Below, piece after piece: positions 10,647 through 24,615 of a stretch of 64,000 bases of DNA; position 1 is the stretch's first letter; each line of letters opens with the position of its first letter. The translations under genes were made by a program, and so were the position numbers. The notes beneath the pieces were generated by a model. It searched no databases, had not been told where the DNA came from, and worked only from the letters and a program-made list of their open reading frames with translations. Source of the DNA: Diphasiastrum complanatum (Eukaryota; Streptophyta; Lycopodiopsida; Lycopodiales; Lycopodiaceae); the NCBI GenBank assembly GCA_029204225.1, contig CM055096.1:77688580-77752579 (forward strand), written 5' to 3'.

Positions 10647-12460
10647 ATGGCAAATGATAATGCAAATGCAGCTCTGGATGGTCAGGTGCCAATGCCTACC
10701 TATCTGCAAATTTGCCAGTCATTAAGCCAAGCGCTTAATAAAATAAACAATAGGAACACTATACGGAATCAACAAATGGAAGTACTTTTAAATTTAGTGA
10801 AAACTTTATCTGCATCGAATTTGGGCTTTCAGTCTGAACCTTTTTTGGGGGAGAAGAAAGAGAAAAAAACCTGAAGTTGTAAATGATTGGTTAACCAAGT
10901 GGACTGGTTATTTTAATCTACATGAAATTCTTGAAGAAAAAAAGACTGAGAGTGTCGTTCTGTTCTTCCATGAGAAAGCTTTGTTGTGGTGGCGTGATCT
11001 GCAACCAAAACCTACCACATGGGACGAGTTTATGGAAGTGTTTAGAAAGTCGTTTGTGGTTGTAGACGACTCAGATTTTAACCAAAGATTTGTTAATTGC
11101 AAAATGGGTACTCGGAGTTTGGACTCATACCTACAAGATTTTTTGGATTTATGGAATAAAGTTCCCTCATTCAATGCAAAACTGGCATTGTGGTAGTTTA
11201 TCCTAGGTCTGCATGCAGATTATCAGAATGAGTGTAAGCATAATGTGCTTCAAAATTTTGATGACGTCGTACGAGTCACGAAAGCGTATGATTCCACAGT
11301 GGTGGCATCTAGAAAGCAATTACAGGCTAATCCATCTAGATCATCCGGACCCAGTCAGAAAAAGAGAAATAAAAGAGTCGTGGTAATAAAAAATCTAAGT
11401 ATTTTGACGAACTAGATCAAGTTGCATCTGAGTTTAAAGGCAAGAGACCAATGTGTGTTTCCATTGTAGTCAGTCTAGACACGTTATGAAATTCTGCCTT
11501 GAGCGAAAGAAAGACGCAACTCAAGTGATTGAGATGCTAGGTAAAGAAAATCTTAAGCTGGAAATTAACAAAGTTAATTGTGAGTGTGATTGTTCTTTTA
11601 GTACTACTTCATTCTTGCCAAATGATTTATTTCGTTTGAAAGGCACTGTTAAAGGACATGAAGTTAGTGTTTTAGTGGACAGTGGATCTACTCATAATTT
11701 CATTAACTCTAGTCTTGTGCAAAAACTCGGCCTGGAAACTGAAGCCAATAACCATAGATATCGAGTATATCTAGCTTCAGGTGCGGAGTTGGAGACGTGG
11801 GATGTTAAAGTTCCAAGACTTTCAGTTTGGATCCAAGATTATAGAGATTAATAGATTTCCATGTTTTAGATTTAGCACATACGGACATAATTCTAGGATA
11901 CGAGTGGTTATTTAATAAGCATCTTGAGATAGATTTTGAGAAGCATGTTCTCTCTTTTCAGGAGGGTAAAAAAATAGTTACGTTATTTGGACACAAATTT
12001 GTACATCTATCTGGATGAGTTCATTTGCTAATGTAATGAAATTTTTTGATTCGCAGTATGAAGTTTATTCTTTATTTGCTACGCCAATTTTGGATTTATT
12101 TGAAATGCATCTAAGTAGCTGTGAATTGTCAAAGATTCTTAACTCTGTAGACTTAGATTAGGAGCAAATTGAGAAGAATAAGATACTATTTGAATTTAAA
12201 GCTGTATTTTCAGAAGAATTACCTCATGGAATACCGATGTCCAGATTGGTAGACCATAAGATAGAGTTAATTCCAGGTAGTCACCCTATCTCTAGACAAC
12301 CTTACAGGTTCTCTCATAAAGAAGAGATAGAGATTACTAAGCAAATTGAAAATTACCTGAAGATGGGTCATATTAAATTAAGTAAGTCACCTTGGGGTGC
12401 TCCTTTGGGGTGCTCATGTTTTTCTTAAATCAAAGAAAGATGGAGACTTCAAGTTGTGTG
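10647..12460 (+). pseudogene. Ty3/Gypsy gag-protease-RT remnant
   Basis: The gag begins MANDNANAALDGQVPMPTYL at 10647. After a frameshift near 10870 it continues with HEKALLWWRDLQPKPTTWDEF and KMGTRSLDSYLQDFLDLW, the usual retrotransposon gag core. A degenerate knuckle (CFHCSQSRHVMKFC) lies at 11453-11500. An aspartic protease with VLVDSGSTHNFI lies at about 11670-11705. The start of reverse transcriptase (DHKIELIPGSHPISRQPYRF, then KKDGDFKLCV) lies at 12249-12465. Stops and frameshifts separate the parts, and the catalytic RT core, RNase H and integrase are absent because unrelated sequence begins near 12460. Confidence 0.85.
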
Positions 12461-12896
12461 TGAAAATTACAAGGGGGTTATTAGTTATGCTATGTCATTT
12501 CGGACGTGGTCGTCGCAAGTAATTAATAATTATATGAGGGCCCAGACCTATAATTGGACATAGGAGCACATGCATGGTGAATGACTGCTTTAATGCAAGA
12601 ATAGGAGGTTAGTAGCTCAATATAGACTGCATGGTGATCCTAAGGAGAATATTCTCTCCTCTTGGAGAGAATACATTCCATGGAAACTTGCCCATCTCTC
12701 TATTGGGATTTCGGATTCTTGAGCCAGGTTTCATCTCCTCTCTTGTGTTCATTCACTGTGGCTTGGGGGTGGATTGGTTAGGGTATTGACTAGACTCTCC
12801 ATATTGGTTGGGTGGTTCATGCTCCACAGGTGTCCTTTTGGTTTGCATGTGACAGGAATCTTGAAGATCTTCACTTGGCGATTGGCGATCGTTATA
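12461..12896. other. Unassigned sequence
   Basis: It follows the broken RT directly. I see no long frame, LTR end or other recognisable structure; it is probably another repeat fragment. Confidence 0.3.
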
Positions 12897-13400
12897 CTAA
12901 GCCCCCCAACTCCAAATTGGGTGCATGATGACTCAAATTAGAGGAAATCCATCATATCTTTTAGCTTGTAACGAGATCCAACAGGTTCAGACCACCAATT
13001 GAGAGTTATTCAAGCTCAAAAAACTTCAAAAAATACACCATTTTTTTGCCTTTTTGAGACCTTTAATGGTGTCCAATTGTAACCAAATTTCATGAAAGCC
13101 TTAGAATAGCATCATTACACCTCTAAAAATGTGCATGCAAAATATTAGCCAAGGATTTTATGAATATCACCACATAGAAAAAACCACTCAACCATTTTTG
13201 CAAGTTCTTGTGGATCAAACCCACATGTGCAATCATGCCATATCTACTGTAATTCAATTACATGAAAACACTAAAAGTTCTGATTTCAGTCCATCATGTT
13301 TCATATAGCCCATTTCTAGCCGAAAATCACTAGATTTTGACCAAAAATCACTATCTTTGACCATAACCATGGCATGCAATCATTAGAATCAATCATACCG
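12897..13400 (-). repeat. Inverted, diverged relative of 9290-9720
   Basis: Read on the minus strand it follows the same order as 9290-9720. Shared landmarks are AGGTGTAATGA, GACACCATTAA versus ATACCATTAAGAGACTC, GGTCTGAACCT.TTGG and ATATGATGGATT.CCTCT. The two copies are oppositely oriented around the broken Gypsy element, so they are not its own LTR pair in the normal (direct) arrangement. Confidence 0.6.
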
Positions 13401-13551
13401 ACCGGAAAACAAGTACAATTATGAAAAATGTTCATGAACAATAGCTTTGATGAATTTGAATTTCAAGCCAAATCATGGAATAGTAGCTCAAAAACCACAA
13501 AAGAACCATAAAAAATCCATAAATTTCCTTCATTTTTTATGGTAATGATCG

Positions 13552-14982
13552 TTAGGCTGAAAGCAAACCAAAATCAGAGAAGCCACTTTCACTACAATAG
13601 TACATTGCAGCAATAACTTGCAAAACTATGACTTTGTATAAATTGAATATCGGTCTATTGGATGAGAGATGAATATACTGAAAGAAAGAGAAGGGTAAAC
13701 TCCTCCTCTTATCATATTTGGACATGTAAAACAACAAGCATCAAGTTCAAATTTAGTTGTAATATTTAAGAAATTGACAACACAGTTTATGACAGTGTTC
13801 GATTAATATCCATATACTCAAGCAGATAAATCCAAAAAGGATTAGTATCCACTTGTAGTTGTTTTTTGTTTAGAAACAATATGCCCCTGAGGTTATTGAC
13901 AAAACACACATAGTCTATGTAACAGAAAGTATATTTAAAAGCTAGAATATTGTTTAGCTCACCAAGTTTCGCAAGTCTCTTGATAAATTGCATTTCATAG
14001 TAATCCAGATAGATACCAGTTACACCACATAGGGAAACAGAAAGGTATTTCACATACTTGTCTCCAAGTTTGATGACACAATTGTCTATCAAGAAGTCTC
14101 TATACACATAATTTACTCGTGCTAATCATCGTCCATATCTTCGATTGTTTACAATCCCATGACCACTTAAACTTACCACTTCGTGGTTTCCATTTGTATG
14201 ATAAAGAATCATTTTAAGCTTGTTTAAAGGCAAACTTAATAAGTTTTTTCATAACAATTTTCAGTCTCTCGGGGCCATTAAGCGGAATATTTTCATGACA
14301 TTTCACTATATCAGTTGTCTACATAGAACTAATCTTATGTGGTGCATTAAGATAATATTCAAAAGATGAATCGCAATGCCAAAAAGGATTGGTATTCACG
14401 TTAAGTATACTCTAGTAAGTATTTGCCTTAAGGCCTACTCCCTCCATGAGTCAGCATAGCAAGAGCTCTAGTCAGAAAAGTGCCCAATTTTGAAAAATAG
14501 CAATCATGTGCATTTGTTATCCATCTGAATGTATTCTTGTGGGCTTTAAACGTACATATAAAAAAAAAGTACTTCTTTACCATGTAAGCAGTCTGGTATT
14601 GCATTAATGAAGGAAGTCTTTATCGTGCTCATGGAGGTCTCAATTGAATTATTATTTTCACCTAGATAAACTGCAAAATCCGGACTAGATAATCTTTTCA
14701 AGGCAAGACTTTTGACAAATTGAATACAAATAAAACAAGGATTGTGTTGTGCTTTATCTACCCCATTAATATGTAAATGAGAGGTAATCCAATTTCTTTT
14801 ATTATTAGCATCTTTCAATCGATTGCCAAACAAATACCTACCATACAATAGCCATTTAGTGTTCCTCAAATGCTTAGTAGCCAAATTCTTGCATAATAGT
14901 GCATGTTCGGAATGAGTATCATTATCAATAGACTGATAGGTAGGTAATAGAGCTGCTAGTTTAAACCAACCATGATAAAGTT
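13552..14982 (-). pseudogene. Penelope-like reverse transcriptase remnant, C-terminal portion
   Basis: Minus-strand frames give, in order: YHGWFKLAALLPTYQSI (14985-14930); HINGVDKAQHNPCFICIQFVK; RWITNAHDCYFSKLGTFLTR (about 14480-14540, resembling the RT fingers); TTDIVKCHENIPLNGPE (motif A-like, about 14290); YLDYYEMQFIKRLAKLG (about 14000); FCYIDYVCFVNN (the catalytic Y-x-D-D motif with the second Asp replaced by Tyr, about 13910); and KYDKRRSLPFSF...SNRP (about 13640-13720). This order, and especially the YDKR...SNRP tail, is unlike LTR-retrotransposon or LINE RTs and fits Penelope-type RTs. No endonuclease is visible. Multiple frameshifts and the altered catalytic motif mark it as dead. 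Its N-terminal part lies at 23949-24615. Confidence 0.5.
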
Positions 14983-15129
14983 TGAGAAAAATACAGATCC
15001 TAAATGGATCTAAACTCCAAGATCATTGGCTTGAATGCTTGCACTCCAAACTACATAAGCTAGGAATTGGCAAAACATTCTATGCTACCTAGAATGCAAA
15101 AGAACTTGACCAAAAATCATTTACCACAA
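14983..15129 (-). mobile_element. Fragment of 3' LTR of the 14983-23948 Copia insertion
   Basis: About 147 bases beginning TGAGAAAAATA match 23293-23440 closely. The five bases before it, AAGTT (14978-14982), also follow the far end of the other LTR (23949-23953). Similarity stops abruptly at 15129, so the rest of this LTR has been displaced or deleted. Confidence 0.8.
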
Positions 15130-15420
15130 ACGGTGTAGGGTCGAAGATCTTGCGTCGTAGTAGCCCTCCCGCCTGTCAACAAGGGCTAGAACACTTGATA
15201 GGTACCTAACTATGTAAAGATGCTACTTTTAGATAGTTCTCTACTTCTTACACTAGCACTAAAAGTCCAGTACATGAATGGCCCACCGAACAGATGCTCA
15301 TCATCTGCTTTTTAGTTAGACTTCCAAAATGGATCAGATGCGAGCTTAAATCAAATGACGAATATACAAGCCTAAAACTAGCTATGTCTGATGCCATCTA
15401 GGAGGAAGATGAAGGATCAG
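15130..15420. other. Unassigned sequence after LTR breakpoint
   Basis: It begins with a sharp junction to the LTR fragment and shows no clear frame. It may belong to the gag-like element that follows. Confidence 0.3.
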
Positions 15421-16010
15421 ATGTTGATGAATCCAGGGAAAGGAAAGTAGCCCGTGCTCCTGTCAATGAGTTGAAGCAGATCGAGGATACCCGAGATCAG
15501 CTTTGGAAATCACAACTGGAGTTGCTTAATCGGCAACATCAACTACAAATGGAGAAACTCACCAATGTGTTTCAAACTACTACTCTGAAGTCTATCCAAC
15601 ACAATATGCCTCATCAACTACACTCAGCCCAGGTACCTAATAGACAAAAACCCATCTGGTGGCCACACTGCCGGGCTACGCATCCTACCGATGCTTGCCC
15701 TTCATATTAGCCTATCCAAGCACATGCCATCCAATGATATGAAAAACAACTGTCACAATCTGGACATTCCTCGTATTATCACGAATACCCACCAGCAAGT
15801 TCAGAAGCGCTAGACATACAAGATGGTTATGCCATTATACAGGGCCCATGAACTACATATGTTTCATTTGTAGTGAAACCGGCCACTTCATGGTTGATTG
15901 TCTAGTCAAGACCAAGTACCATGTCGAGTGTTCCGACTGTGTCAGAAAACACAGTTTTAAAGACTGTCCAAAACAACCCAACAAGATCCTACCTGCCCAA
16001 CACGTCAATT
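15421..16010 (+). pseudogene. Gag-like remnant with zinc knuckles
   Basis: A plus-strand frame at 15471-15710 is helical and glutamine-rich (NRQHQLQMEKLTNVFQ) and ends WWPHCRATHPTDACP. In another frame 15851-15901 gives CFICSETGHFMVDC, a perfect C-x2-C-x4-H-x4-C knuckle, and about 15928-15970 gives CSDCVRKHSFKDC. This is nucleocapsid-type gag of an LTR element with frameshifts between parts. Its pol and LTRs are not seen; 16011-16542 holds nothing recognisable. Confidence 0.55.
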
Positions 16011-16542
16011 ATGAATCATGATAGGATCCTCACGACAACACCACACGAGCACCATAACAACCAACAGTTAAATCTACTGCTCAATCGAGAAGTTCCTTTA
16101 TAACTTCTACATTACCACGACATTTACTAGATCAATAATCGAACATAGATGTTATATGAAATGAGTTATTTCAAGACGTAGAGGAAACTGATATTCTGTC
16201 ATCTGCTACTATTCCCAGACCAGAGCACCCTCACCAGGGAATTGACATTTTATCTCCACTCCCGCAACCTCAAAATTTTATGTCTTTCCATTTTTTGACG
16301 AGATTTCCAATCACTGGATATAACAAACCAAAATTTAAGAATTGAAAATCTAAAAGCGATTCATTTTATGAATCTCATGATCCAAAGGATACTAATGAGA
16401 ATAGTATCTTCTTATTCTATGCATTTCAAGACATATCTTACAATATCTGCAATCAATGATGGTAGATTTAGTGTCACCAACCCTGTCTTGTTTTTGACAA
16501 GGGCATATCAGAGTTATTCTCATTACTCTACAAGACCAATGG

Positions 16543-17347
16543 TGTCAGAAATGGTGAACTCCTGCAACTTTGTCGTAGCATGAACAAGACACGAATGTCG
16601 AACGAGAACAATTTGCGATAGTCAACGTGTCTTTGACTCAAAGCACGAATGATTTGTGAATCGATTGAAAATCGTAAACACACCTCGAGGACCATGAAAC
16701 GAAAAGAACGAAACAAACAAAGATAAATCCCTCGCGCTTCCAGCTGGTAGCTCAACGGTCTTCAAGCCCAGCTGAAACGAATAGCAATGATAGAGACTAA
16801 CTAACTAGTTGATTAGCGTTAACTAGTCTTGTGATTCTACGTTTTAGCTAACTAGTTGATTAGCGTTAACTAGTCTTGTGATTCTACGTTTTAGCTATTT
16901 TGTAAACTCCACATGGTGGAGGTATAAACAATCTTCTCTGGATCATAACAAAATGTAGAGAGATAGTGAATACAGAGATCTGTAAGAAATAGAGAGAGAC
17001 TTAGCGAATAGAGTAAGAAAGGAAAAATACCATAGCTGTGCATGAAAGTTTGCCAACGAGCAGAACATAGCGAAAGAGCAGAGAGTCAATCCGCCAACGA
17101 GCGAGACACTGACGATCTCGTTCTAAAACCAAAACTGACAATATAATCGCTCTATTTCGTGTATCTCTTGGTCTTGTGCTGTGTCTCTTGATTGCTAGAA
17201 TAAAATATGTTCCGTGACGCGTAGTCGAGTGTCTGGGATCTCGTAAGAGCTTCCGCACAAAAAGAAAAATCTAAGACAGAAAATTGTTCGCGAATAAGAA
17301 GAAAGAGGATGAACATGAAACACAAGATAGAAAAAGCTTCCGCGACA
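16543..17347 (+). mobile_element. Complete 5' LTR of the AATGG Copia
   Basis: It runs from TGTCAGAAATGG to TTCCGCGACA (805 bp). Its last 320 bases match 18113-18347 except for an ~80-base segment missing from the right copy. It contains a perfect 47-bp tandem duplication. Confidence 0.8.
16801..16894 (+). repeat. Perfect 47-bp tandem duplication inside an LTR
   Basis: 16801-16847 and 16848-16894 are identical. Each copy contains CTAACTAGTT and its inverted partner GTTAACTAG, so the unit is itself partly palindromic. Duplicated U3 units in LTRs often act as enhancers; that role here is inference. Confidence 0.9.
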
Positions 17348-17348
17348 T

Positions 17349-17360
17349 TGTATCAAAGCC
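17349..17360 (+). other. Mutated primer-binding site
   Basis: TTGTATCAAAGC directly after the LTR end resembles the tRNA-iMet site TGGTATCA with one substitution. Confidence 0.55.
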
Positions 17361-17412
17361 AACATGTTATCACTACTGATATCCCAGCAGTGATTCTTCC
17401 AGACAACACAAT

Positions 17413-18113
17413 ATGGCTACGACAATCCAGACTAGAGTAGCAATCAGTCTTGATGGTGCAAGTTACAGAATCTGAAAATTCAAAATCAAAACACTCCTGA
17501 AGGGCGAAGGCATCTGGTCGGTGACCGAGCTCTTAGAGGTGCAACCTCCAGAGGGAGAGCCGAGGAGAGCTAAATGGATCAGAAAGGATGAGCGCGCAAG
17601 GGCGATCATCGTCTCGTCCATAAATGAAGATCCACTCATGCAGATTGAAGACTGCAAAAGCAGCCATGCAGCGTGGAAAAGATTAAAGCAGAAGTATGAA
17701 GTGAGGACTACAGCTTCAGTCATGCACCTTCACAATCAGTTGCAATCCATATGGTGGGATGGCAGCCAGTTAGATCAGCACGTTGAGAAGATCAAAATGA
17801 TCTTCACTCAACTCGCTGCATCAGGACAGGAGCATCAAGTCCCAGCACCACAGTAGTTGATGTACTTCATGAAATCTCTACCGATGTCCTATCAGCCGCT
17901 AAGAATGCTCATATTGAGTCTACCAGATATGACATTCGACAAAGCAGTCAGTCTTGTCGCTGATGAGAGACTGATGAGAGACGAAGAGGGAAGCAGTGAT
18001 GAAGAGAAGGCTCTCTTCACGAAAGGAAAGAAGAAGAACAAAAACAAGACAAGATTCGAGAAGACGAAGTCCTCGAATCAGCAATCTTTTTCCTGTGATC
18101 ATTGCCACAAACC
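17413..18113 (+). pseudogene. Copia gag (UBN2-like) truncated at its zinc knuckle
   Basis: The frame starts MATTIQTRVAISLDGASYR. It continues with KGEGIWSVTELLEV, DPLMQIEDCKSSHAAWKRL and HLHNQLQSIWW, the standard plant Copia gag pattern. A stop sits near 17475 and another at 17854. A lysine-rich stretch (about 18010-18070) precedes FSCDHCHKP, the first half of a CCHC knuckle, where the 3' LTR fragment begins. Roughly 235 codons remain. Confidence 0.85.
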
Positions 18114-18347
18114 ATAGTTGTGCATGAAAGTCTGCCAACGAGCTAAACACAACGAAAGAGCAGAGAGTCAATCCGCCAACGAGCGAGACACTGACGATGT
18201 CGCTCTAAAACCAAAAATGACAATATAATTGCTCTATTTCATGTATCTCTTGGTCTTGTGCTGTGTCTCTTGAAGCCAGAAAATTGTTCGCGAATCAGAA
18301 GAAACAGGACAAACACGAAACACAAGATAGAAAAAGCTTCCGCGACA
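18113..18347 (+). mobile_element. 3' LTR fragment of the AATGG Copia
   Basis: It corresponds to 17027-17347 of the 5' LTR with one internal deletion. Its left edge is the deletion junction with gag and its right edge is CGACA followed by the target duplication. Confidence 0.85.
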
Positions 18348-18352
18348 AATGG

Positions 18353-21445
<3,093 letters not shown>

Positions 21446-21835
21446 CTAGAGCAGGGAATCAGTATACATGTCCCAAACTTCTTGGTTTGTCAATTGTTCT
21501 GTAGCCATACATCCTTCATGATTAGAAATCACACATGCATCAAGCTTGAAAAGTTTACTATTCCTCCTTCCTTGAGAAATCAAGGATCCACATTTACTTA
21601 TCAAACAAGCATGTCCAATGAACTCAACATCAAGCCCCTTGTCAATCATTTGACTAACACTAAGCAATGTACAATACATTTTCAAGATTTGCTTTCCTAT
21701 TTGTTCAAAGAAAATTGAGGAATTGTGCCTATGCCTTTGATGTCACATTGACCATCATTTGCAGTATAGATGATGTTGCTTTCTCCCTCATAAGATATTA
21801 AGGATGAAAAGTATTCCTTATGTCTTGCAGAATTT
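21446..21835 (-). pseudogene. Copia protease end and GAG-pre-integrase remnant
   Basis: The minus strand reads KEYFSSLISYEGESNIIYTANDGQ (the region just after the DSGAS protease motif). After a gap it reads LLSVSQMIDKGLDVEF and GRRNSKLFKLDACV, then QEVWDM, the GAG-pre-integrase start. It closely resembles the plus-strand Copia at 25.8-26.2 kb, so the two belong to one family. The DSG motif is missing, replaced by the CACTA-like insertion to the right. The frame is lost near 21450. Confidence 0.8.
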
Positions 21836-22005
21836 TTGGTTGCAAAATCCGACAGGTTGTGCTTGTCAGATTGCAAAAAGTCGTCGGATTCTGACGACCT
21901 TATAGCGACGTGTTTTTTTGACATCTGCGACGAATTAAAAAAAAGTAAGCTCGCGATTCACGTTGCAAAACATGTCACAAATCACGACGGGTGTTGTAGT
22001 GTTCA
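21836..22005 (-). mobile_element. CACTA-type transposon terminus
   Basis: Read on the minus strand from 22005 it begins CACTACAACACCCGTCG. A subterminal block follows, rich in CGTCG/GTCGG repeats (including GTCGTCAGAATCCGACGAC, itself a near palindrome) and TTTTGCAA motifs. CACTAC(A) ends with subterminal repeats are typical of En/Spm-CACTA elements. Only one terminus is convincing; the left edge abuts Copia protease sequence. Confidence 0.5.
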
Positions 22006-22133
22006 ATTCTTGCAACTATGTCCATAAGTTCATTCAACGGAAGTAAGGACTCCATCCTCACTTTCCAAGTAGAGTAGTTTCATGAACTCAACCTATCCTT
22101 AGATTCTAATATGATCCCACCATTGGATGCCAT
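22006..22133 (-). pseudogene. Start of Copia gag (family of the 9-kb insertion)
   Basis: The ATG on the minus strand at 22133 opens MASNGGIILESKDRL, followed by a stop and then NYSTWKVRMESLLPLNEL, the conserved F/Y-x-x-W-K-x-x-M gag start of Copia elements. Only about 43 codons remain before the CACTA-like sequence; the rest of gag and the start of protease are deleted. Confidence 0.7.
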
Positions 22134-23280
22134 GAATATAATGATTCTTCAATTTGTAGGTTATGTCCTAATGCACCTTGCACTCACTTTTCTTTCAACA
22201 AATGATGGATAAGGATATCTATGAAGATCTAGGACCCTAAAACACTTTTCTTTTTAACCTAGATGGTTTCCAAGCATAGAAAGGAAGATTGAAACACATG
22301 CAACACTTTGCACACAACAAGAATGGATTACAAACTCAAACCAACCTAAACACACTCTTGCTTAAGCTCTCAAACTTTCCAGCAAGTTACCAAATCAAGT
22401 TATGGTGTGAAGAGTTACTTGCATTCTTAGAAGATACACAAAACTAGGATGCCAAGTTTACCCAGTAGCGAACAAACTTGATCAACATATGATCAACACA
22501 CTAAGATAATGATTCAACCTATAAAACCAAACTTCTAAAAGTTCATAAACTCCAGCAAGTGATAAATACAACTTTAGAGGTGATTGTACAAGCACACTTA
22601 GTGAATCACAAGACTAGCTTCACTAGCTTTGTCAAATCTTGATGTTTAGATGTAGATCTAAGATCACTTCACATGAGAATCTTCCTCAACCTGTTAAGAA
22701 CCTGAAAACACATTTGCATAATGGTTAAAACCCTCTATCAAATTCTCCAATCAAATTACATAAGGAGAGTTACTTATATGCTCAACAAAGTACAACAAAA
22801 TTTATGCCAAAAGTGATGACAATCTTTACAATATGCTTTGCACAATGGAGCTTAGAATATGTTCACCCAAAAAGGGGATCTTTCATCCAAATGGGAGCTT
22901 TGCTCATCCTTTAGAATAACTACAAACTCACTCAAAGAGCATTTGTCATCCACTTAAGGAGAAATTTCATCCACTTAAGGAGAGTGTTCATCCAAAAAAT
23001 GAGATTGTCAACAATAGAATGAAAAGAACATTGTTAGTATTGAATATGCACAAGCCTCACAATCAACAAATGACAAGATGTGATGATCTGATCCAAAATA
23101 GCCTCTTCTCAGCCTCTGATCTTCAATAGACTTGAAATATGCTTTTGATCCACAAGTTCAATTCACAAAACAAACGTCACTAAGATTTGATCAACAATGC
23201 AATGCATAATCATGCTAGAACTGATCAAACATCCAAATATCACCAAAAATGGAAACCTTACTAAAAATAATGGCCATCTA
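22134..23280 (-). mobile_element. Untranslated leader of the 9-kb Copia insertion
   Basis: It lies between gag ATG and primer site. It is AT-rich with no open frames. A long (1.1 kb) leader resembles that of the non-autonomous element at 27.9-29.5 kb. Confidence 0.5.
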
Positions 23281-23292
23281 GCTCTTATACCA
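23281..23292 (-). other. Primer-binding site
   Basis: The minus strand reads TGGTATAAGAGC immediately after the LTR end, one base from the canonical tRNA-iMet site. Confidence 0.75.
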
Positions 23293-23948
23293 TGAGAAAA
23301 ATATAGATACTAAGTGGATATAAACTCCAAGATCATTGGCTTGAATGCTTGCACTCCAAACTACATAAGCTAGGAATTGGCAAAACATTCTATGCTATCT
23401 AGAATGCAAAAGAACTTGACCAAAAAGGATTTACCACAAATGTAAACTCTCATAAAAATCAAGTGTGGTCCAAAATAGCACTATACAGTTTGCACTACAT
23501 CAGCCTGCAACTTTTGGAAAGCACCTAAGATGATACACACAAGCTTGAACTCAATCACTACACATTGCCAACAATGGACGGAGAAACCAATAAAAAAATC
23601 TCTCATTAAGCAAATGAATACAATGGATCTGCTCCAACCAGTTTCTCTACAAAATTCAGCCTAATATAGGTGAGAGAGATGACTCTCTCTCCTCTCTCTA
23701 AAACCTAGGACCCAATTGTAGGGCATCACTAGCCTAAAATAGCCAATTTTGGCCTATATGTCCAAATGACATGATTTTGGTGTCATTTCGAAGGTCCTGA
23801 AGTTTGAAACTTTTTCAATATGAAATATATACTAAAATAAAAGTATCTAGACCTATTCCACACGTGTGAAAGGTTATATCCAAAATTATGTGCCAAAATT
23901 ACCAAATTTGGCCTAAAACTAGTCAAGAAAATGTTGACATTTTTCACA
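23293..23948 (-). mobile_element. 5' LTR of the 9-kb Copia insertion
   Basis: The LTR is 656 bp. On the minus strand it starts TGTGAAAAATGTC and ends TTTTTCTCA directly before the primer site. It is followed on the right by AAGTT, identical to the five bases left of the partner LTR at 14983. A CACACGTGTG palindrome lies at 23859-23868. The LTR start resembles those at 27112 and 32954, which indicates related families. Confidence 0.8.
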
Positions 23949-24615
23949 AAGTTTAGAAGCAACTTCATTGATATTAGATTGTCATATAGCAATTTGACTC
24001 AGCCCTTTACAAAGATCTTTTCTTAAGATTTTATTGTTTACAATTTTGCAATCCATAGAGACTACATTCATAAAATCACTTGAGACAAACTTCTTTAGGC
24101 GTTTACCTGTTGAATAACAACATGTAGAGTCATCAAAGCTAAAATCACAAAAGACTTCATAAGGTTTTTACCAATCACATTGATATGAGGTCGATAGTCC
24201 AACAAAAAACAATATCCTCAAAAAAGTCATCAGTAGAGCCAAACATGTATAGTAAAGTCTCGACATAAAGTTGTTTGACGTTGATATTCTCAAAACTTCT
24301 ATTATAGTAACGTAAATGCAAAAGAGCCTTCTCTTTGTTGATACAATTACTAAGCTGAACCTGCTTCATCGACATTGATGACCAACACCCTTTTGTATTT
24401 TCTCTTCAACTTGCACAAGTTCAATCTCTGTAAAAGTTCATTTTCTTAACCGGTAACTCTTCCTTTCCATTGCACCATATACTTGTAGAACATAGAAATA
24501 AGTTGTTTCTACACTTGATTACAAGTAAGATGGGCTGTTGGTGGGTCTGAGAAACATGGATATGCTCAGACTGTTCCACGCTCATACAAGACAACTTGAC
24601 AGACTTACGAGCCAA
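23949..24615 (-). pseudogene. Penelope-like reverse transcriptase remnant, N-terminal portion
   Basis: Minus-strand pieces read LHLRYYNRSFENINVKQLYV (about 24250-24310), FEDIVFCWTIDL, SFDDSTCCYSTGKRLKKFVS (about 24060-24150), ILRKDLCKGLSQIAI and NEVASKL. The last fragment ends at the AAGTT duplication. Reading on from 14982 restores the frame (…SKL then YHGWFK…), which shows that the two halves were one gene before the 9-kb insertion. Frameshifts and stops occur in this half too. Confidence 0.5.

Larger units (their letters stand above)
16543..18347 (+). mobile_element. Internally deleted Copia element, target duplication AATGG
   Basis: AATGG occurs at 16538-16542 and 18348-18352. The element consists of a complete 5' LTR, a defective primer site, gag, and only the last ~235 bases of the 3' LTR. 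The deletion joins the gag zinc-knuckle region straight to the middle of the 3' LTR near 18113, removing all of pol. It inserted into older repeat sequence. Confidence 0.85.
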
